64,000 nt of DNA from Chitinophaga pinensis (GTDB taxonomy: Bacteria; Bacteroidota; Bacteroidia; Chitinophagales; Chitinophagaceae). Under the pieces are notes generated by a model that was given only the letters and a program-made list of their open reading frames with translations, was not told the DNA's origin and did no database searches. Positions 15,921-24,498 of this stretch are shown piece by piece. The position numbers and the translations under genes are program-made. Where the stretch lies: the NCBI RefSeq assembly GCF_007896845.1, contig NZ_VOHS01000008.1:186001-250000 (forward strand), read 5' to 3'. Numbering within the stretch: position 1 is the stretch's first letter; each line of letters begins with the position of its first letter.

Positions 15921-17027
15921 TTAAAGCTGGATAAGGTCATTATCATTCAATCCCTGGTAACCGATAGTTACGATCTTGTCACCTGTCTGCAGTCCGCCTT
16001 TGATCTCTGCCTTATCATTATAGGTGCGGCCCATTTCGATCTCTCTTCTTTTTGCCACCATCTTACCGCTTTGATTTTGTGCAACGATCACATATGGTTT
16101 ACCTAATGAGTACTGGATAATATTCACCGGTATTACAATAGCTTTAGGTGCTGTGTAATCGATGATCTTCATTCTTGCGATCATGTTAGGACGCAGTTCA
16201 GGATCATTCTGCAAAGGCACTTCTAATTTTATCGTACGACTAGTCGGATCAATTACTTTTGAAGCGAAACCGATTTTGGTACGGATATTCTTATCGATAT
16301 CCGGGAATTCAAGTACTACCTGATCGCCAGTTTTCACTTTGCTGGCATAAGCTTCTGCTACATTTGCCAGTACACGCAGATTACTGCCATTCACCACGCG
16401 GAATGCAGGGCTGCCCGGCGCAGCATTGTCACCCAGTTTAACGATCACTGCATCAACAGTACCATTGATAGGAGAAATGATCCTTGCCTGTGACATCTGA
16501 TCCTGCAGGGTCGCCATTTTCCTTTCCAGTGATTCTTTCTGTGTTTTTGCATTCAGATATTGTACTTCAGAACCAATCTTCTGATTCCAAAGGTTCTGTT
16601 GTTTCTGGAACATAGTATTAGCCAGATCCAGCTGTGTATGCAGCTCTGCCATATTCGCCCGCATGATCTGGTCATCTACCTGTGCCAATGATTGTCCTTT
16701 GCTTACGCTCTGTCCTTCTTTTACATGTATCGCAGTAACGATGCCGGGAATCTTGGCAGATACGCTCACATTCTCACGTGCATCCACAGCACCCTGTACA
16801 TCGATGTAATGTTCAAATACAGTATCCTGCACATCTGCAACAATTACAGCTTTCTTTTTACGTTCAGTGGTATCTCCTTTCTGCGTTTGTTTTTCCAGCT
16901 CAGCGATCTGCTGTTTCAGAGTAGCTTCCTGTTTTTTAAGCTCTGCCAGTTTCGCCTCCGGCGAAGGACTGCTGCAGGCAGCCATGAGTGTAAGGATCAG
17001 CAGAGCGGGACGATATATCTTGGACAT
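15921..17027 (-). CDS. RND efflux periplasmic adaptor (membrane fusion protein), lipoprotein
   Basis: A 368-aa HlyD/AcrA-type adaptor linking the RND pump to the TolC channel. The signal peptide ends in lipobox LMAAC near residue 18, so it is anchored by lipid. A coiled coil (KLAELKKQEATLKQQIAELE) sits right after the anchor, which is unusual so near the N-terminus. The lipoyl/barrel-sandwich half motifs are VTAIHVKEGQSVSKGQSLAQ and PINGTVDAVIVKLGDNAAPG, and the beta-barrel region follows. It lies between tolC and the pump gene in one operon. Confidence 0.94.
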   Translation of the reverse strand: MSKIYRPALLILTLMAACSSPSPEAKLAELKKQEATLKQQIAELEKQTQKGDTTERKKKAVIVADVQDTVFEHYIDVQGAVDARENVSVSAKIPGIVTAIHVKEGQSVSKGQSLAQVDDQIMRANMAELHTQLDLANTMFQKQQNLWNQKIGSEVQYLNAKTQKESLERKMATLQDQMSQARIISPINGTVDAVIVKLGDNAAPGSPAFRVVNGSNLRVLANVAEAYASKVKTGDQVVLEFPDIDKNIRTKIGFASKVIDPTSRTIKLEVPLQNDPELRPNMIARMKIIDYTAPKAIVIPVNIIQYSLGKPYVIVAQNQSGKMVAKRREIEMGRTYNDKAEIKGGLQTGDKIVTIGYQGLNDNDLIQL

Positions 17028-17062
17028 ATAATAAAGAGTTAATAGTTAGTTGTAGTTTTCGC

Positions 17063-18439
17063 TTACAGTTTTCCGTATGCTTTCAGGTAATCTACTTTCG
17101 CTACCGCTGCATTATACAGCGCCGTGAAGTAGTTATTCTGTGCAGTGAGCAATTCGTTTTCAGCAGTACTCATTTCCAGACTGGAACCAACACCTTCACG
17201 ATATTTGATCTGTGTAGTATTGTATACTTCTTCCGCCAGTTTCATATTGCTTTCCTGTGCTTCCAGTGTCAGGATATTATTCCGAAGACTGGAAGTAGAC
17301 TGCGCCTGCTCCATATCAATACCCAGTTTGGTATTTTCCAATGTCAGTTCTGCTTTTTTCACCTGAAGGAAGGCCTGATCTTCTTTACGTCTGCGCTGCA
17401 TACCACTGAATATGGTAAATGACAGGTTCACACCATAAGACACATAGCCATACCATGTTTCACGGTTGAAGTAATTGAACTGATCACTTGCACGGCTCAT
17501 ACCACCGGTACCAAACAATGACAGGGTCGGCAGTTTCTGGAATTTGTAGCGTTTCAGATCATATTCATATGCTTGTTTCTGCGTCTGGAGCAACTGATAT
17601 TCTATACGCTGTGAATAGTCAAATTGTTCTGAAGCGATTGCAGATCTGATCTCAGCAGTTGACAGCGTATCTGTCAGCTTAATCGGCTGCTGAATCGCCA
17701 TTCCCATCTGATATTTAAGTGCAGCGAGACCCACTTCGGTTACATTACGGAGCTTTGTTTCTTCAGTACGGAGGTTGGTCAGTTGTACAACCAATCTGTC
17801 TACGTCCAGCTTTTCTACCAGACCATTTTTATAGGTCTCTTTGGTTTCGTTCAGCAGTTTCTCAAGATTCGTGATGTTATTGCCGAGTATCTCCAGACCT
17901 CTGCGGGCGGAGAGCACGTTATAATAGGCTTTATATACACCTACTTTCACATCTACTTCTGATTTCTTTACTGATTTAGAAGCCAGTTGTTCCAGCGTTT
18001 CACGCGCCTGTAAAGCCACGAGTACACTTGGATCGAACAGTACCTGTTTCAGGGTTACTTCTCCGATTACGTTGAACTTCAGGCCGAACGCAAAAGGCAC
18101 CAATGTACCTTTGGGAACAGAATCACTAAAGTTGGACGCATCTATCAATTGTTTCTGTACAATAGGGTTATGCTGATAAGTGCCTGAACCGGCGAGTGTA
18201 GGCAATGCCATACCGCTCACTTCTTTATTCTTAGCCAGCTGGATCAGTTCATCCAGTTTAGCCGAGCGTACGGAAGCCTGATTGGCAAGTGCATAATCTA
18301 CCGCCTGTTGTGCAGACAGTGAGATAGTTTCCTGCAGCGGCGCCTTTGCGGGCTGCTGGGCCATCGCACAGTGGAAGATCATCAGCAGCAGGAGTCCTGT
18401 CAAACCTGCGTGCTTTTTGTCAAGTTGCATAAAGGTCAT
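17063..18439 (-). CDS. TolC family outer-membrane efflux protein
   Basis: A 458-aa outer-membrane channel of the OEP/TolC family. It has an N-terminal signal peptide (LLLLMIFHCAMAQ) and two long alpha-helical repeats typical of the family (SLSAQQAVDYALANQASVRS near 42-61 and the matching second half). The start could also be the internal Met at residue 4. The tetR stop is 5 nt upstream and the adaptor gene begins 35 nt downstream, so the four genes form one operon. Confidence 0.93.
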   Translation of the reverse strand: MTFMQLDKKHAGLTGLLLLMIFHCAMAQQPAKAPLQETISLSAQQAVDYALANQASVRSAKLDELIQLAKNKEVSGMALPTLAGSGTYQHNPIVQKQLIDASNFSDSVPKGTLVPFAFGLKFNVIGEVTLKQVLFDPSVLVALQARETLEQLASKSVKKSEVDVKVGVYKAYYNVLSARRGLEILGNNITNLEKLLNETKETYKNGLVEKLDVDRLVVQLTNLRTEETKLRNVTEVGLAALKYQMGMAIQQPIKLTDTLSTAEIRSAIASEQFDYSQRIEYQLLQTQKQAYEYDLKRYKFQKLPTLSLFGTGGMSRASDQFNYFNRETWYGYVSYGVNLSFTIFSGMQRRRKEDQAFLQVKKAELTLENTKLGIDMEQAQSTSSLRNNILTLEAQESNMKLAEEVYNTTQIKYREGVGSSLEMSTAENELLTAQNNYFTALYNAAVAKVDYLKAYGKL

Positions 18440-18444
18440 TGGTT

Positions 18445-19053
18445 TTACTGTAGTTGTAGTTTATTCTCTTCCACGCGTTTATACCCTTCCGGAGAAACAA
18501 GTCCGTATAGGAAATGTTCCAGCAGGATGCACTGTACTTTGCTCATGTCATATTTCCCGTAGGGGAATATGTCAGGCTGAAAACATAGCATAGAAGTCGC
18601 CAGTCTGTACTGGGTCATTATTTCGATATCAAAATCATTTCTATATAATCCTTCACGCACGCCTCTTTCTAAATTCTGTCTGACGGTTTTCTGCAGATTA
18701 TTATTCTTATAATCCTGAAATACCTGGTAGGCTTTCGTATGGAACTTTTGCAGATCGAACAGGATGATCGGGTTCATGTTACGGAAGCTCATATCCAGCT
18801 GTTTCATGACGAGGAATAGTTCGTCTATGGCGTTCGCGGCTTTTTCCTGATTTTCAATACATTCCTTATCCAATTGTTGCAGATACCGGGCAATGGCATG
18901 CATCACCAGTTCATCTTTATCTGCAAAGTGAGCATACAGGGTCTTTTTGGATACACCCATTCGCTGGGCTATATCATCCATTGTGATTGAGCGTGTTCCG
19001 AATTGACAGAACAAACTGAATGCAGTATCCAGAATACGTTCCTGTATATCCAT
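18445..19053 (-). CDS. TetR/AcrR family regulator of the efflux operon
   Basis: A 202-aa dimeric repressor. The N-terminal helix-turn-helix is SITMDDIAQRMGVSKKTLYAHFADKDEL (about residues 23-50; shown in part as MGVSKKTLYAHFADK). The C-terminal ligand-binding part is helical. It is the first gene of the efflux operon, so it should control its own transcription and that of the pump. A promoter and palindromic operator are visible about 120-150 bp upstream. Confidence 0.93.
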   Translation of the reverse strand: MDIQERILDTAFSLFCQFGTRSITMDDIAQRMGVSKKTLYAHFADKDELVMHAIARYLQQLDKECIENQEKAANAIDELFLVMKQLDMSFRNMNPIILFDLQKFHTKAYQVFQDYKNNNLQKTVRQNLERGVREGLYRNDFDIEIMTQYRLATSMLCFQPDIFPYGKYDMSKVQCILLEHFLYGLVSPEGYKRVEENKLQLQ

Positions 19054-19170
19054 TTTGTGCGGTATGTATGTTTCTTATTATCTTCTGCAAATCCTTATAG
19101 TGATGGTTAATTCACTACCTTCCGGCTTCATAGTTCTTTGGTGGTCTCTAAATGATTTGCGATGCTGGAA

Positions 19171-19200
19171 CAAAACTATGGAAACTTTTTAAACTACAAA
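19171..19200 (-). promoter_or_regulatory. Promoter of the tetR-tolC-MFP-RND operon
   Basis: On the minus strand: TTTG (complement of 19197-19200), an 18-nt spacer, then TAGTTTTG (complement of 19171-19178), matching the Bacteroidota -33/-7 consensus TTTG...TAnnTTTG. It would give a leader of about 110 nt before the tetR ATG. Confidence 0.6.
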
Positions 19201-19207
19201 AGTTTCC
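19180..19207. promoter_or_regulatory. Palindromic operator, likely TetR-family site
   Basis: Perfect 10-bp inverted repeat GGAAACTTTT / AAAAGTTTCC with an 8-bp spacer. It covers the -33 box and most of the spacer of the promoter at 19171-19200, so a bound dimer would block transcription of the efflux operon. Symmetry and position fit a TetR dimer. Confidence 0.65.
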
Positions 19208-19336
19208 AACGCAAATAATTTTAATATACTTATCCTGTATATAACAGTGTTATCTTAAGGTCCGGAAGCTCAATATGTTGTTATATGCTCCTTATCAAGC
19301 CCTTTCGGGGAACTGATCAGCTGTGAGGGAAGTCCG

Positions 19337-19650
19337 GATCAAGTCCACCTCATGTCCGCCTTAAGCGGGCAGCAGGTCCCCCTCTATTCCATTATAACAC
19401 CCTTGTGCGTCAATACATATGCTGGTGATGGTACCGATCAAGTCCACCTCAAGTCCGGCTAAAGAGGATATCAAGTACCCCTGTTGTCCATCATTACTCC
19501 ATTACAATACCCTTGTGCGTCAACACATATGCCGGTGATGGTACTGATCAGGTCCACCTTATATTCAGCTTAAGGAGGCATCAGGTACTCTACTTATCCG
19601 TCACGACTTCATTGTAATAAGCATGTTATTTCAGTGCATACGGCTGCTTT
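19337..19650. repeat. Three diverged tandem repeats of about 100-110 bp
   Basis: Units start at 19337, 19436 and 19546, each opening with GATCA(A/G)GTCCACCT. The first two share a nearly identical end, CCCTTGTGCGTCAA followed by ACATATG and GGTGATGGTAC. The third unit matches only in its first half. The second unit is about 11 bp longer than the first. No open frame runs through them. The whole 19208-19787 stretch holds no supported gene. Confidence 0.75.
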
Positions 19651-19717
19651 TCGCATCATGCTCATTATTGCCGGACTGTGTGCGGGTATAACATCCCCGG
19701 GGATAAAATAAACGATG

Positions 19718-19725
19718 TAACTTTG
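19718..19725 (+). promoter_or_regulatory. Possible -7 element of the DUF502 gene
   Basis: TAACTTTG fits TAnnTTTG and lies 62 nt upstream of the ATG at 19788; no TTTG box is seen at the right distance upstream. Confidence 0.3.
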
Positions 19726-19787
19726 ACCCGTCAGATATCATCATCCAGGATATTCCCGGATCATTCACGTATTTGCATTTAAATTAT

Positions 19788-20432
19788 ATGTCTCCTAAAA
19801 GTCGTCTTAAAGTCCTGGCTGCCCGCATATTGAGGTATTTCTTTCAGGGTTTACTGATACTCGCTCCGATGGGTGTGACTGCCCTGACCTTGTACTGGGT
19901 ATTCGTTACTATTGACAATATCATCCCTAAGGAAATCCTTCCGCTGGAAACGCCGCTCAGATATCTGCGCTACAAAGGTGTCGGATTTGTGCTGGTGTTA
20001 TTACTCGTGATAGTGGTGGGTTATCTGAGTTCCTCATTTATTGTGAGCCGCATTTTTGCGTTGTTTGATCACATGCTGGAAAGGACACCATTTATTAAAT
20101 ATATCTATACCTCTGTAAAAGATGTGTTTGATGCATTTGTAGGTGAGAAGAAGAAATTTGATCATCCGGTGCTGGTGCAGGTATATGGAGAAGACGTATG
20201 GGAAATGGGTTTTATTACGCAACCTGATGTCTCTAACTTTGGACTGGAGGGCTATACTGCGGTATACGTACCGCATGCTTATGCCATTACCGGTAAAGTA
20301 TTCATGGTGCCTGTCAGCAAGGTAAAACCGCTGACTAATATCTCTGCCGGCGAAGCGATGAAATTTGCTGTGAGTGGTGGTGTGACGAACATCGAAGTAC
20401 ACGAGAAACACGAAAAGAAAGAGGCGCGCTGA
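19788..20432 (+). CDS. DUF502 family membrane protein
   Basis: A 214-aa inner-membrane protein of family DUF502. I use the ATG at 19788 (MSPKSRLKVLAARIL); an upstream TTG at 19773 is in frame but less likely. Two hydrophobic segments are visible: GLLILAPMGVTALTLYWVF near 24-42 and GFVLVLLLVIVVGYLSSSF near 66-84. The soluble part contains ERTPFIKYIYTSVKD and VYVPHAYAITGKVFMVP, both typical of the family. The function is unknown. Confidence 0.88.
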   Translation: MSPKSRLKVLAARILRYFFQGLLILAPMGVTALTLYWVFVTIDNIIPKEILPLETPLRYLRYKGVGFVLVLLLVIVVGYLSSSFIVSRIFALFDHMLERTPFIKYIYTSVKDVFDAFVGEKKKFDHPVLVQVYGEDVWEMGFITQPDVSNFGLEGYTAVYVPHAYAITGKVFMVPVSKVKPLTNISAGEAMKFAVSGGVTNIEVHEKHEKKEAR

Positions 20433-20476
20433 TTATTCTCTTTTACAGATATAGGCTGACATCGCTCTGATGTCGT

Positions 20477-20548
20477 TTTGATCTTTATTATCCTTCGTTC
20501 ATCCTTCGTTCATGAACGAAGGATGAACGAAGGATAATAAAGATCAAA
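20477..20548. repeat. Perfect 72-bp palindrome without spacer
   Basis: Two 36-nt arms meet at CGTTCA|TGAACG and are perfect reverse complements. Each arm holds the 11-mer CCTTCGTTCAT (or most of it) twice in direct order, followed outward by an AT-rich part (ATCTTTATTAT). In RNA it would form a very long hairpin on either strand. It lies between the DUF502 gene and the next plus-strand gene. It has no T-tract, so it is not a standard terminator. Confidence 0.95.
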
Positions 20549-20631
20549 GTATTATTACTACTTCTTCTCTCCCCTTCCACGAACTGATTATTTATCTTAA
20601 TATTACAATTGTCTGTTAACCAACCACACTT

Positions 20632-21573
20632 ATGCACCATATCTTTCTGGCCTTCTGCCTGCACCTGATTACTATTCCTGTTTATGGATGGGGTTTCTTC
20701 GCTCATGAGCGCATTAACCGTCTGGCGGTATTTTCTCTGCCTCCGGAGATGCTGGTATTCTATAAACCTAACATTGAATATCTCTCCACACATGCGACAG
20801 ATGCAGATAAAAGAAGATATATCATTCCTGAAGAAGGGCCACGGCACTACATCGACATAGATCATTACGGACAGGCACCATTTACGGCACTTCCCAGATC
20901 ATGGCAGGAAGCACTGCTGCAATATACAACCGATACATTGCAAACGTATGGCATTTTACCATGGTATCTTCCACAGTTATTATCCCGGTTGACGCAGGCA
21001 TTCAAAGACAAAGATGCTGATAAGATCATGCGGCTGAGTGCTGACATTGGCCACTACGCGGGAGATGCACATGTGCCCTTACATGCCTGTTCCAATCACA
21101 ACGGACAACTCACAGGGCAGCAGGGAATACACGGACTGTGGGAATCCCGCATCCCCGAATTGATGGCTGACAAGACCTTTCAATACCTTACAGGCAAAGC
21201 ATGCTATATAAAAGATATTAATGCATACACCTGGCAGATAGTGATGGAAAGCGCTGCAGCAGCGGATACGGTGTTGCGGCAGGAAAAAATAGTCAGTGAA
21301 AAATTCTCCTCCGGCAGGAAATTTGCATATGAAAAACGCAACGGGAAACTGATCAGAAATTACGCAACAGCTTACACAAAAGCCTATCATGGCGCATTAG
21401 GAGACATGGTAGAACGTAGAATGAGAGCAGCTATCTCAGCTACAGCCAACTACTGGTACACCGCCTGGGTCAACGCAGGCATGCCGGTGCTGAACAATCT
21501 GAAAAAAGGAATCAGTACACAAGATCCCGTTCATCCCACACCTGAACGCATGATAGGCCGGCAGGAAGCTTAA
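20632..21573 (+). CDS. Zinc-dependent phospholipase C / S1-P1 nuclease-like protein
   Basis: A 313-aa exported protein with a signal peptide ending near YGWG; the mature N-terminus would start with the metal-binding Trp, as in this fold. Likely Zn ligands are in WGFFAHERINR (His near 25), HYIDIDHYG, and the central SADIGHYAGDAHVPLHAC with HxxxD spacing, followed by GIHGLWES. This pattern matches the zinc-dependent phospholipase C / S1-P1 nuclease superfamily. The substrate, a phospholipid or a nucleic acid, is not clear. It is a single gene. Confidence 0.8.
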   Translation: MHHIFLAFCLHLITIPVYGWGFFAHERINRLAVFSLPPEMLVFYKPNIEYLSTHATDADKRRYIIPEEGPRHYIDIDHYGQAPFTALPRSWQEALLQYTTDTLQTYGILPWYLPQLLSRLTQAFKDKDADKIMRLSADIGHYAGDAHVPLHACSNHNGQLTGQQGIHGLWESRIPELMADKTFQYLTGKACYIKDINAYTWQIVMESAAAADTVLRQEKIVSEKFSSGRKFAYEKRNGKLIRNYATAYTKAYHGALGDMVERRMRAAISATANYWYTAWVNAGMPVLNNLKKGISTQDPVHPTPERMIGRQEA

Positions 21574-21590
21574 AACAGGCTTCCAATTAA

Positions 21591-21622
21591 TTTCGATTTT
21601 AAAAAAATATAAATTATCTTTG
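21591..21622 (+). promoter_or_regulatory. Promoter of serC
   Basis: TTTC at 21591-21594 (near TTTG), 20-nt spacer, and TATCTTTG at 21615-21622, an exact TAnnTTTG. Transcription from it would give a leader of about 125 nt to the serC ATG at 21756. Confidence 0.5.
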
Positions 21623-21755
21623 TTAGTACTATCTTTTTAGCCTTATCCTACACGCGTTCAGCTACAATGTGAAATGCCATACTTTTTTTTCCATTCCTCT
21701 GACAAAACCAAACAAAGTGGAACAAGCAAACAATTTATTTAACTTAGAACGACCT

Positions 21756-22826
21756 ATGAAGGTGCACAATTTTAACGCAGGGCCTTCCATATTGCCGAAT
21801 GAGGTGCTGTACAAGGCCAGTAAAGCTTTGATTGACTTTGAAGGTTCAGGAATGTCTATTTTGGAAATAGGGCATAGAACTCCATTGTTTCAGGCTGTAT
21901 TGGACGAAGCACGGGATCTTGTTAAAGAGTTGATGCAACTCGAAGACGATTTCGAAGTTCTCTATCTTCATGGAGGTGCGACAACGCAGTTCATGCAGAT
22001 ACCGCTGAACCTCCTCGAAAACGACGGCACGGCATCTTATATTGATACCGGTGTTTGGAGCAATAAGGCTATAAAAGAAGCGAAACAGTACGGTTTCGTG
22101 GATGTTGCTGCCAGTTCAAAAGACAGCAGTTATAACCACATACCTAAGCAGTTCAACATCTCCCCAAAATCTACCTACCTGCACATCACCACTAACAATA
22201 CCATTTATGGTACGCAGTGGCAGAAGATGCCGGAGACAGATGTTCCGTTGATCGCTGACATGAGTAGTGATATACTCAGCCGTTCACTGGATTTCAACAA
22301 ATTCACGCTCATTTACGCAGGCGCCCAGAAAAACATGGGAGCAGCAGGCACTACACTCGTAATTGTCCGCAAAAGCGCATTGGGTAAAGTCACACGTAAG
22401 ATTCCAACGATCCTCGATTACCGTAATCATATTGAGAACGGTTCCATGTTGAACACCCCTCCCGTATTTGCTATCTATATTTCTATGCTCACACTCCGCT
22501 GGTTAAAAGAACAGGGTGGTGCTGCTGCTATGGAAAAAGAAAATGAGAAAAAAGCAGGTCTGCTGTACAATGAAATCGATCAGAATCCATTGTTCCGCGG
22601 TACCGCTCAGAAAGAAGACAGGAGCCGTATGAACGTATCGTTCATTATGGATAAACCTGAACTGGAAGAAGAATTCCTCAAATTCTGCAAGAAAGAAGAT
22701 ATCGTAGGTATCAAGGGTCACCGTCTCGTAGGTGGCTTCAGAGCTTCTCTTTACAATGCACTGCCATATGAGAGTGTAGAAGTATTGGTGGAAGCGATGA
22801 AGTATTTCAGCCTGAAGAAAGCGTAA
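21756..22826 (+). CDS. serC: Phosphoserine aminotransferase
   Basis: A 356-aa class V aminotransferase that converts 3-phosphohydroxypyruvate and glutamate to phosphoserine in serine (and pyridoxine) synthesis. The start at 21756 gives the usual N-terminus MKVHNFNAGPSILPNEVL; an earlier in-frame start at 21669 would add residues foreign to the family. PLP-binding Lys192 is in YAGAQKNMGAAG. The substrate-binding GHRTPLF near 39-45 and YLHGGATTQF near 70-79 are present. The next plus-strand gene is DUF1015, often found near serine-pathway genes in Bacteroidota. There is no serA in the window. Confidence 0.95.
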   Translation: MKVHNFNAGPSILPNEVLYKASKALIDFEGSGMSILEIGHRTPLFQAVLDEARDLVKELMQLEDDFEVLYLHGGATTQFMQIPLNLLENDGTASYIDTGVWSNKAIKEAKQYGFVDVAASSKDSSYNHIPKQFNISPKSTYLHITTNNTIYGTQWQKMPETDVPLIADMSSDILSRSLDFNKFTLIYAGAQKNMGAAGTTLVIVRKSALGKVTRKIPTILDYRNHIENGSMLNTPPVFAIYISMLTLRWLKEQGGAAAMEKENEKKAGLLYNEIDQNPLFRGTAQKEDRSRMNVSFIMDKPELEEEFLKFCKKEDIVGIKGHRLVGGFRASLYNALPYESVEVLVEAMKYFSLKKA

Positions 22827-22911
22827 TGCAATCAGACATTACAAATCAGGAATTGTTGTGATCAGACTGTCACATAGATAATATTCTGCATATTATTAAA
22901 GTCATAAAGAG

Positions 22912-22943
22912 AATGGCGCTTCATTATTGAGGCGCCATTTTTA
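22912..22943 (+). terminator. Intrinsic terminator of serC
   Basis: AATGGCGC pairs with GCGCCATT around a 12-nt loop and is followed by a T-rich run. Confidence 0.8.
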
Positions 22944-23068
22944 TTTGGACCCATTTCATTTAAAAATGCCACCATTAATTGGGTGTTCAATCATTTACTA
23001 CACTGATTCCCGATTCTTAATTCCTAATTGCTAATTGACTATCGCTTAGACGGGAAAAATTAATTATT

Positions 23069-23076
23069 TACTTTTG
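23069..23076 (+). promoter_or_regulatory. -7 element of the DUF1015 gene
   Basis: TACTTTTG fits TAnnTTTG and lies 20 nt upstream of the ATG at 23097; a clear -33 box is not seen. With a terminator after serC, this gene is probably transcribed on its own. Confidence 0.4.
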
Positions 23077-23096
23077 CGGCCTAACAATCTATTATC

Positions 23097-24338
23097 ATGG
23101 CAATCATCAGACCCTTCAGAGGATTAAGACCTACTCCGGAACTTGCAGACAAAGTTGCTGCCCGCCCTTACGATGTGCTCAGCGCAGCAGAGGCAAAGGC
23201 AGAAGCTGCCGGTAACCAGTACTCGTTTTACCATGTTTCCAAGTCGGAAATTGACCTTCCCGAAGGTACCGATGTGTACAGTCAGTCCGTATATGATAAA
23301 GCTGCCGAAAACCTGCAGAAATTTATCAAAGAAGGTACGCTGTTTCAGGACAATACCGCTTGCTATTATATCTATCGTCTGATCATGAACGGCCGCACCC
23401 AGACAGGTCTGGTATGTGCTTCCTCCGTATCAGATTACAACATGGGTATTATTAAAAAGCATGAATTTACGCGCCCTGATAAAGAACTGGACCGTATCAA
23501 CAATATCAAAACCACCCGTGCACAGACAGGTAATGTATTTCTTGCATACAATGACGTTCCGGAAGTAAACTCCCTGATTGATCATTGGATTCATGCGAAT
23601 GCACCTGCTTACGACTTCACTGCTGCTGATGGTATACAGCACACTGTATGGGTAGTGAACGAAGAAAGCGCTGTAAACCAGATCACCTCTCTGTTTGCCA
23701 GCAAAGTGCCGCACACTTATATCGCTGATGGTCACCACCGCGCAGCATCTGCATCACTGGTACAGAAAGAATTCGAAGAAAAACAGATGATCGGTACCGA
23801 TGATCCGGCTAATTTCTTCCTGACCACCATCTTCCCTGCCAGCCAGCTGGTAATACTGGACTATAACCGTCTGGTAAAAGACCTGAATGGTCTGACCAAA
23901 GAAGCCCTGCTTTCCCGTCTGGAATACGATTTCACCGTAGAATCAATCGGTCACCTGCCACAACAGCCCTCCATGCTGCATGAATTCAGCATGTATCTGG
24001 AAGGAACCTGGTACCGTCTGGTAGCGAAAGAAGGTACTTACACAACTGATCCTATCGGCATCCTCGATGTGACTATCCTCTCTAACAATGTACTGGATAA
24101 AATACTGGGTATCAAAGATCAGCGTACCGACAAACGTATTGATTTTGTGGGTGGTATCCGCGGACTGCAGGAACTGGTAAAAAGAGTCGATAGCGGCGAA
24201 ATGAAAGTTGCATTTGCACTTTATCCGGTTACTATTCAGCAGCTGTTTGACATCGCTGACAGCGGCAATGTAATGCCTCCGAAGAGCACCTGGTTTGAAC
24301 CTAAGCTGCGTGATGGCCTTATCTCCCAGATGATTTAA
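23097..24338 (+). CDS. DUF1015 family protein
   Basis: A 413-aa cytoplasmic protein of family DUF1015. The N-terminus MAIIRPFRGLRPTPELADKV and ARPYDVLS, then KKHEFTRPDKELDR and YIADGHHRAASA, are all typical. The DGHHR motif recalls the active site of ParB-like proteins such as the archaeal free-serine kinase SerK. Taken with the neighbouring serC this suggests a link to serine or phosphoserine metabolism, but that is inference. No biochemical role is firmly known for the bacterial family. Confidence 0.88.
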   Translation: MAIIRPFRGLRPTPELADKVAARPYDVLSAAEAKAEAAGNQYSFYHVSKSEIDLPEGTDVYSQSVYDKAAENLQKFIKEGTLFQDNTACYYIYRLIMNGRTQTGLVCASSVSDYNMGIIKKHEFTRPDKELDRINNIKTTRAQTGNVFLAYNDVPEVNSLIDHWIHANAPAYDFTAADGIQHTVWVVNEESAVNQITSLFASKVPHTYIADGHHRAASASLVQKEFEEKQMIGTDDPANFFLTTIFPASQLVILDYNRLVKDLNGLTKEALLSRLEYDFTVESIGHLPQQPSMLHEFSMYLEGTWYRLVAKEGTYTTDPIGILDVTILSNNVLDKILGIKDQRTDKRIDFVGGIRGLQELVKRVDSGEMKVAFALYPVTIQQLFDIADSGNVMPPKSTWFEPKLRDGLISQMI

Positions 24339-24360
24339 CTGCTTCATCATACTATTCAGA

Positions 24361-24390
24361 CGCCTGCCGGTACGGCGGGCGTTTGTTTTT
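24361..24390 (+). terminator. Intrinsic terminator
   Basis: CGCCTGCCG pairs with CGGCGGGCG (one T-G pair) around loop GTA, followed by TTTGTTTTT. Confidence 0.85.
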
Positions 24391-24498
24391 ACAGATAGTG
24401 TTAATACACAAGAAACAGTCCCGAAACAGGCATTCGGGCTGCCGGACTGAATGTTTGGCACATTTTTTCTTTACTTTTACAGCAAACGTCTGATCGGC

